A DNA stretch of 64,000 nucleotides, taken from assembly GCA_021234155.1 (NCBI GenBank), contig JAJEKV010000011.1, positions 17,376,677 to 17,440,676 of the forward strand, read 5' to 3'. The position numbers and the translations under genes were made by a program. Of the stretch, positions 58,072-64,000 are shown one piece after another; positions within the stretch are counted from its first letter, which is position 1; each line of letters begins with the position of its first letter. The DNA comes from Isoetes taiwanensis (Eukaryota; Streptophyta; Lycopodiopsida; Isoetales; Isoetaceae). The notes under the pieces were generated by a model. The model saw only the letters and a program-made list of their open reading frames with translations. It had not been told where the DNA came from and made no database searches.

Positions 58072-58811
58072 AGATTGTGGCTGCTTGGTCTCTTGAAATT
58101 GTCGGGGCTTCCCATGGCAGAAGGAAGATAGTCTCAACTCGGTTGCCGTCGATATGGACCTCATCTTCCTCATGGAAACATGGGAGCATGCGGGACATAG
58201 GCTACCCGACGTGCCAGAATACCAGTGCTACTCCATCTTCAATGAATGCATAGGAAAGTGGGGATACGGAGGGGTCACCTGCTACTACCGGACGACCTTG
58301 GCACAATCAGTCTCCCTGTGCAAGACAGACAAGCATAACGGGAACCTGTGGGTGCGCATGCAGAACTGCAGTGGTAGACCTCTCTTTGTGGCAGCCTGCT
58401 ACTTCCCACATGCGGAGAGCAACTTCTACCAGGTTGGAACCATATGTCGATCTAATGATGACATACAGCAGCACAAGTAGTGGGGTAGTGTCATGCTCGT
58501 CGGAGACTTCAATGGACGCACTGGCACAGAACAAGCCATGAGATTTGACCCTTTGGCAGATGATATGTTGCAACTGAGCCTGTTAGAAGGAGCTTGGCCA
58601 TGCGCATCAACTGACATTCAGATCTCGCCCTATGGGAGGTAGCTCTTGTTGCTTTGCAGTATCTTTGACTTGGTAATTTGCAATGGACTAGCACAATTTC
58701 CATCCTCTCGCCAGCACACTTGCAGGCATGAGAACCAAGGAGGCAGATCCAGCATGATGGACTATGTATTGGTGGCCGAGCAAGACATGCATGTCGTTAA
58801 GAACTTCCAAG

Positions 58812-59622
58812 CATGGAAAAAAATAGTGGCTATTAAGAGCCAAATGGTGATTTTTTAGGGGGTCTAGACAATTTTTGTGGCGAATTTTATGAAGGGGGAT
58901 TTCTTTTAAAAAAATAAAAAATAGCCATAGTTCAAACAAGTACTCCATTATTTTTTTAGGATTAGCCAAACTATTTTCCCCATTTTTCTTGAAGAAAAAG
59001 GGATTAGCCTTTCTTTATGTTACAATATTTATATATTAAATCATTAATAGCCAAATGAAAATAAATTCTTATTATAGACTTTGATACATCCCCATCTACC
59101 AGCATCAGTGATAGTAGTTTTTCAAACTTTGAATTTCTATTACATATACCACATATGCATTTTCAAAAAATAATTGTAAGAGATGACCAATATCCCTCTA
59201 GATGCCCGAGTTGATTGCATAACGTCTTCCTTCAAGGGTTAGAGACAAGTGCAATTTGATCACAATATCTAGAAGGTGTTGTTGCATTAAATGCATTCAG
59301 ACTATAGATGTTATAAGCTATGTTGTGAGCTTCTGTAAAAAGTTTTTTTTTCCTTGATTGTTGATTATTATTTGTAATTGCAGTACAATATATCTATAGT
59401 TACAAAATTTAATATATATTTTTTATTTTTTTCAGTTAGAAAAAATAGCCAAGTAAAAGTTTATAGTACATAATTTAAAAGTTTCGCCAAGTCCAAATAC
59501 ATATAAATGTAACAATAATAATAACTTTAGCCAAATGTATATCATAAAATACTGTAACATTTTGAAAAATAGCCAAACCATTTTTTATAAAAAAAAATAT
59601 AGTATGCTTAATTTTTTCCCTG
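58812..59622. mobile_element. hAT-type non-autonomous element (MITE-like), 811 bp
   Basis: It splits the LINE endonuclease between VVKNFQ and VRTDSRDEEVDSDHLPL. An 8-bp duplication CTTCCAAG flanks it (58804-58811 and 59623-59630), as expected for hAT. The ends are imperfect inverted repeats CATGGAAAAAAAT and CAGGGAAAAAAT; CAGGG is typical for hAT. AT-rich, with repeated AATAGCCAAA or TTTGGCT motifs inside both halves that may bind transposase. No ORF. Confidence 0.85.
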
Positions 59623-60604
59623 CTTCCAAGTGAGAACAGATAGTAGGGATGAGGAGGTGGACTCAGACCATCTGCCACTCTACTTGCAACTAGCTTGGCA
59701 GGTTGATCCAACCACCTGTACAACACCTTCTCTCATGCCCCAGCTCCAATTGGACTATGAGCACGCTCATACTTACTCCCAGATGCTCACGGAGGAACTG
59801 GCAAGCATTTCGTAGTGCTCTACGCTGGAGCAACATGCGGGCAGGCTCATTGACGTCCTTAGGGCTACTGCAAAAAGATGCTTTGGGAGAAGCTGCCTCC
59901 GACGAACCTCGAGAGCCACGACGTTCCTGCGTAACCAGTGGTTTGATGCTAATTGTAAGGAATGCAAATGCTGGCTCCGCCAAGTCACAGACCCTGCTCT
60001 ACGCCCGGCCGCGGTCAGACAATACTGCACTTTTTTTAAGGCTAGAAAGGCCAGGTATATTGCAGCCCATCAATAGGAAATGTTCTTCCTCCTAAAACGT
60101 CATCCCAGGACCTCTAGAAAAGAGTGCTCAGGAGGCCAGTGCCGCCACAAGAAACATCACCGCAGAGCAGTGGAGGCAATACCTATGGCACAGGCAACAT
60201 TACCCCTGCAGTAGGGCCCGGTGCTAGAAATCACGAGCGGAGGTAGCGCATGGGCTGCAGCGTCTAGCCATTGGAAAAGCACAAGATCTCGATGGCATAC
60301 AGGCGGAGTTACTCAAGTGGGTAGGACCATCCATGGCACTAGTACTAACTGTCATGTTCAACAGAGCGTTGCAGGAAGGTTTTCCCATGCAGTGGACCAC
60401 TAATAGGATTATCCCAATCTACAAGGCAGGAGACCCACACTGTCTGGCCAATTACTGTACCACATGATCAGCTCAATGGTTGCAAAGCTCCTCGCTGGGA
60501 TCCTCCAGCAGAAGCTGACAAGATGGACAGAGGCAGCACAAGTACGAGCACTCATGCAGGTAGGGTACAGGCTTAGGTAGGGTACAGGCTTTCGTAGTGC
60601 TCTA

Positions 60605-62290
60605 CGCCAAGATAAGATATATGAAGGTGCAAAAAATGGCAATAATGTGTGCAAGATATGGTCAAGGCATAACAAGAAGTAGGTAAAAAATAGGCAACGT
60701 GATAAGTGGTAAAAATAATGAGAGAATAGTGAAAAATGATAAAACGTTTGCCATGGATGAATAGGTAAAGAAAAGGAAGAACATGGTAAAAAAATTAAAG
60801 ACAAAAGCGGTCAATGAAAACGTGGTTAGTAAAAGAGAGGGAAAAAAATTTGTGGGCAAGAAACAGAGGAACATGCAGCTCATCTTCAAGCACGGTTTTG
60901 CTTCTGATTTCCTTCCTTTCTTTTGTAGATCGATAGCGTGCATAGTGGCTATGACGATTGGTAATGGCTATAGATACAGAGCCTTTGACAGAACCTAGAA
61001 GAAACATGGCAGACAAAAAGATATGGCCACAACGACTTCATTTTTCTTGCAAATGATGGGGGCACAACGGCTATGGTAGATTCTTCATGTTTGGCAGCAA
61101 AAGATAAGGCAAAAGCTTCCTTTCTTTTTCTTAATCTCGGCAGCAGCTTGAGGCGATGATTATGGCGGACAGAGAAATGGCTTTGCAGGTTCGGTTTATG
61201 CTATTCTTCTAAAAATCTTCCTCTGAATGCAGCATCTTTTTATCTTTCTCTAGGCTTTTGCAGATAATGAGGCCAAACGGTGGAGAAGGTGACGGAAATG
61301 GCAGAAGAGCAGACATCAACGACATGCAAAAGGAATGATATTATGTCTTGCTTTTCTTTCTTATTGACAGAGCAAAGAGCAGAGGTTGGCTTAGATTTGC
61401 AGCAGCAAACATCATGGCAAGGCACAAAACTGGCACAAATTTAATAGCAATGGAGGATTGGCTTCTTGCTGGCTCTCCCGAAATATTCAAGAAGCATTAT
61501 CTGCAGCATCTTCAGGCATTCTTTCTATAGCATCTTTAACAACTACTTTTTCTTTGTTCTCCTTTCTGTACAGATAGAGGCAGCGGGCAGTGAGTGAGCA
61601 GAGGAGGGCGACAAAAACAATTTAAAACAAGGTGCTGCGCACGGAGGGTTGCCCTCCGTGGCCGGAGGTTGAGGTGGCTTAAATCATACTTGAAAGTTAT
61701 GTTTTTATAATCAATCAAAATTGCTATTTTAGAACATTGACATTTTGTGAAGATGATGGTACCCATTTGCATCACTAACTCCTCCTTAGATGTTGAGCTT
61801 CTCTTGGACTAGAATCCAACTGGACACATGGACATTGGGGTTTGAGTGTAACGTATTGGTCTGTGGTGCTCGGTATGGAACAAGGATGGCAGAAGCATAA
61901 GGAGAAGTCTAATAGAGGAGAGAATGGAAATACATGTTTTGTGAAGTGACTTAAATCATAGTTCAAAGTCATGTTTTGACAATCGATTCAAGTTGCTACT
62001 TAGACAATAGAGTACTTGATACCATGAGTTTATTAATAGCATGGAGTATTTGATACTTGATAACATACGACGCACTGTATGAAGAATTCAAATAGAGAAG
62101 TAAGAGGAGGAGTGGGATGCAAAAGAACTTAGGAACTGTGAATTGTTTTGTATATCAATTTTGTTGAGGGTACGAAGGAAGAACTCGATATTTTAAAATG
62201 AAGAAGGTTGCTAAGAATTTAATAGCATGAAATACATGGAAGTTGCAAGCCAAGGAAAGCTGCTTAGAAATGCGAAGGCATGTCTTTTGT
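60605..62290. other. non-coding stretch, no gene recognised
   Basis: It contains a perfect GC hairpin at 61641-61659 (ACGGAGGG-TTG-CCCTCCGT). A TAAATCATA-TT-AAAGT-ATGTTTT-A-AATC phrase occurs at 61680-61715 and 61951-61986. Confidence 0.45.
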
Positions 62291-62293
62291 TGC

Positions 62294-62905
62294 TCAATAG
62301 TTATGGGTCGTGTTGTGAGTTTGGGTCCTGACGAATGCAATGATTTGGAGTCCGTGATTGAGCTCGAACATGCATTTTATCCGACGCTTCAGTACGCTTT
62401 GGCACAATGATTGAGGATCTATCTTCATTGTAGCTAATGCGCCTCCTAATGGGTAACCGAGAAATTTGTCAAGCAATGCTCCTACCACTGTGACATGTAG
62501 CGTCTTGGATACAGTGTCGATATCGCCGAACATTGTTAACTCATCTATCATGTCGTCGTTCCTGCACGTGTCGCAGAGACTGTCCGACACTGCCTTATTG
62601 CAAGCATTGCACGTCTTGACGACCTTGTTGTCACCAGTTATATTCAATCTCAATATGCCTAAGACCCATACATCCAAGAATGTTTGATTAGTGGAAAGTT
62701 ATATGAAATAATGTGAAGCAAGAACAATTTTGGCTTAATTTTAGTGGCAGAAGATATACCTTGGTATTTTCTAGAATGTGTGCTGCGAAGTCTTTGTTTG
62801 TGAGTGTCGCCACTACATCATTGTCTAGGAACTATAATTCATCCGGAAACCAGCTTGACACTGCATGACAATCTTGAATGCCATTGAAGCAAACTAATAA
62901 ACTAC
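62294..62905 (-). pseudogene. zinc-ribbon/OB-fold-like protein fragment (RPA or MEIOB-like)
   Basis: The exon 62680-62335 reads VVKTCNACNKAVSDSLCDTC, a four-Cys zinc ribbon, then DELTMFGDIDTVSKTLHVTV, GALLDKFLGYPLGGALATM and SVLKRRIKCMFELNHGLQII. A ribbon placed in front of a beta-rich module resembles the C-terminal domain of RPA1-type and MEIOB-type ssDNA-binding proteins, but the match is weak. An upstream exon (about 62905-62760) reads CHAVSSWFPDEL, a TAG, FLDNDVVATLTNKDFAAHIL and ENTK before a GTATAT donor. The TAG suggests a pseudogene. Confidence 0.4.
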
Positions 62906-63680
62906 CTCAGCGCCAAACAAGCCGAGTATCTGCCATATCCAAATCAAATAATTAATAACAAAAAAAAAATGAAGAACTGAAATGCCGGCCAGCTAATGCA
63001 GAAATTAATCACCTAGCATATCGTGCCAGTAATTGGCTCAGCCTTATAGCTCGCCACATATTTAAAAGAGGCAGAAAAAAATGCAGACGCAAGCAAATAG
63101 AGAGGGTACAGTGGTAAGTTTGACTTTTCAAAAACCATTTCATTTCATGTCATCTTATGTGGCCATTCTACTATCTAGGATAATAAATCTCTTTTAACAA
63201 CTGTCCTGCCTTTCAAACTTTTGATATAGGCACTGGCCAGATTTTGTATAATGTGGTATAACGAAATGTCATTAAAGAATATGTATTTCAAGCGGCAAAG
63301 ATATACAGACATTCAAGTAAGGACTATCTTTTCTTGTAGTTTGGAACTTGTCTAGCCTATCTGCACCACTACCAACAGACTTTGAGTTTGACGAAGGGCA
63401 GCAGTTTGCTAGGTTCTTGCATAGGTGAAGTCTAGAACTTATGAATGTTTGCTAAGATACAACAGCAATGCTTGGTTCGCATGAAGTCTGAAATCTAACT
63501 CAGTGTTTTGAAGTTGAGTCTCCTATGTCGTTTCAAATGTTATAGCAGCAAACTGTCCAAATAGACCATCTTCTAGTCCTAATCATCCATTACCATTGCA
63601 TTTTAAAATGCTATTCTCAAAGGTTGCAATACCTTTTTAGGCCTACCAAACGAGACATCTGTACTTTATTTTTAATAAAG
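62906..63680. other. non-coding stretch, no gene recognised
   Basis: AT-rich. No ORF with recognisable features. Confidence 0.4.
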
Positions 63681-63689
63681 TAGTAACTT

Positions 63690-64000
63690 GGATATGAGGT
63701 GTATGCTGGCAGCAGAAGCTGGACCCAAGGAATTGACAGTAGGATTTCAGCGGCATTGAAAGCATGTTATGCGATGCTTAATCAAGGCAGGCAAGCAAAT
63801 GTGCGGTCTTGGCCATTATGGAAACGATTTTTTGACACATTAGTAATGCCTGTTGGTTTGTATGGGGCCGTCTTTACCAAAGGGAAGTGGAATGCATTGG
63901 AGGAAATACAGAAAATATTATTACATATGGTTTTTAAAGTGAAAAGATCAGTGTCGTACGAGATTTTGTTAATGGAAAGCGGATCATACCCGTTGGAGAT
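63690..64000 (+). mobile_element. LINE reverse transcriptase C-terminal part, open to the window end
   Basis: A frame without stops reads GIDSRISAALKACYAMLNQG, RSWPLWKRFFDTLVMPVGLY, KWNALEEIQKILLHMVFKVK and EILLMESGSYPLE. The order (FDTLV.P...YG, then LE..Q...L, then E.G..PL) is the region after the catalytic site in LINE reverse transcriptases, as in the decayed element at 2154. Being open over about 100 codons, it is the least damaged LINE piece here. It runs off the window. Confidence 0.65.

Larger units (their letters stand above)
56790..60600 (+). mobile_element. LINE retrotransposon, decayed, interrupted by a hAT-type insertion
   Basis: An ORF1-like coiled-coil region (about 56850-57220) is followed by a 247-residue frame (57328-58071) with SHNVVVHGLTKEAGEHVINW and LKGTALYMDQNMTLAQQEDR, as in plant LINE ORF1 proteins. 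Endonuclease follows in pieces: DLIFLMETW (58156), YGGVTCYYR, VAACYFP, LVGDFNGRTG (58500), GGRSSMMDYVLVAEQD (58740) and, beyond the insertion, SDHLPLYLQLAWQ (59657). Reverse transcriptase starts with WFDANCKECKCWL (59945) and MISSMVAKLLAGILQQKLTR (about 60470). It breaks off near 60580, before the catalytic box. Many stops and shifts make it inactive. Confidence 0.8.

Noticed and set aside
57219-58115. 298-aa and 190-aa minus-strand ORFs
   Set aside because: Antisense shadows of the LINE ORF1 frame, which shows family-like motifs on the plus strand.

Overview
The window looks like gene-poor, repeat-rich nuclear DNA from a land plant. The evidence is GT-AG introns, Copia elements primed by initiator tRNA-Met, plant-type LINEs, tRNA-derived SINEs, and CACTA-like and hAT-like elements, with a few host genes that are duplicated, broken or captured. 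The lineage cannot be fixed from sequence alone. The GC-rich LINE with a (TTCC)n tail makes a non-flowering plant a weak guess.

Layout: 1-2034 and 11606-13562 form a large inverted repeat. Each arm carries a Copia gag relic next to a zeta-crystallin/PIG3-type quinone oxidoreductase gene. The left copy runs off the window start. The right copy has all six exons (12184-14001). Each copy has a one-base frameshift at a different place. The 9.5 kb spacer holds a LINE 3' end, SINEs, a possible unknown minus-strand gene, and an array of 29-bp hairpin repeats. Composite repeats with 88-89 bp tandem units lie on both sides of the right copy (10000-11110, 14510-15835). A 5,064-bp CACTA-like element fills 16959-22022. 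A GC-rich macrosatellite fills 23186-26930.

The region 26993-40192 is bracketed by clusters of the palindrome GTCGCATGCGAC and is deeply nested. It holds six tandem tRNA-like units. It also holds a minus-oriented LTR element (28756-39215) whose interior carries intron-containing fragments of a BRCT gene and a BRWD/PHIP-like WD40 gene on the opposite strand. A deleted Copia element (35295-38823, target duplication CTAGG) sits inside one of its LTRs. Short hairpins with co-varying stems lie in the same interior.

From 42150 on, a segment with a small conserved gene (111 aa, unknown function) and a divergent glycine-rich secreted-protein gene is duplicated about 10.5 kb away (52860-56130). The small gene is open in both copies; the glycine-rich gene is broken in both. 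Between them lie a 334-bp TRIM, a (CTAT)n tract and LINE pieces. The end holds a decayed LINE (56790-60600) with an 811-bp hAT-type insertion, a zinc-ribbon pseudogene and the start of another LINE fragment.
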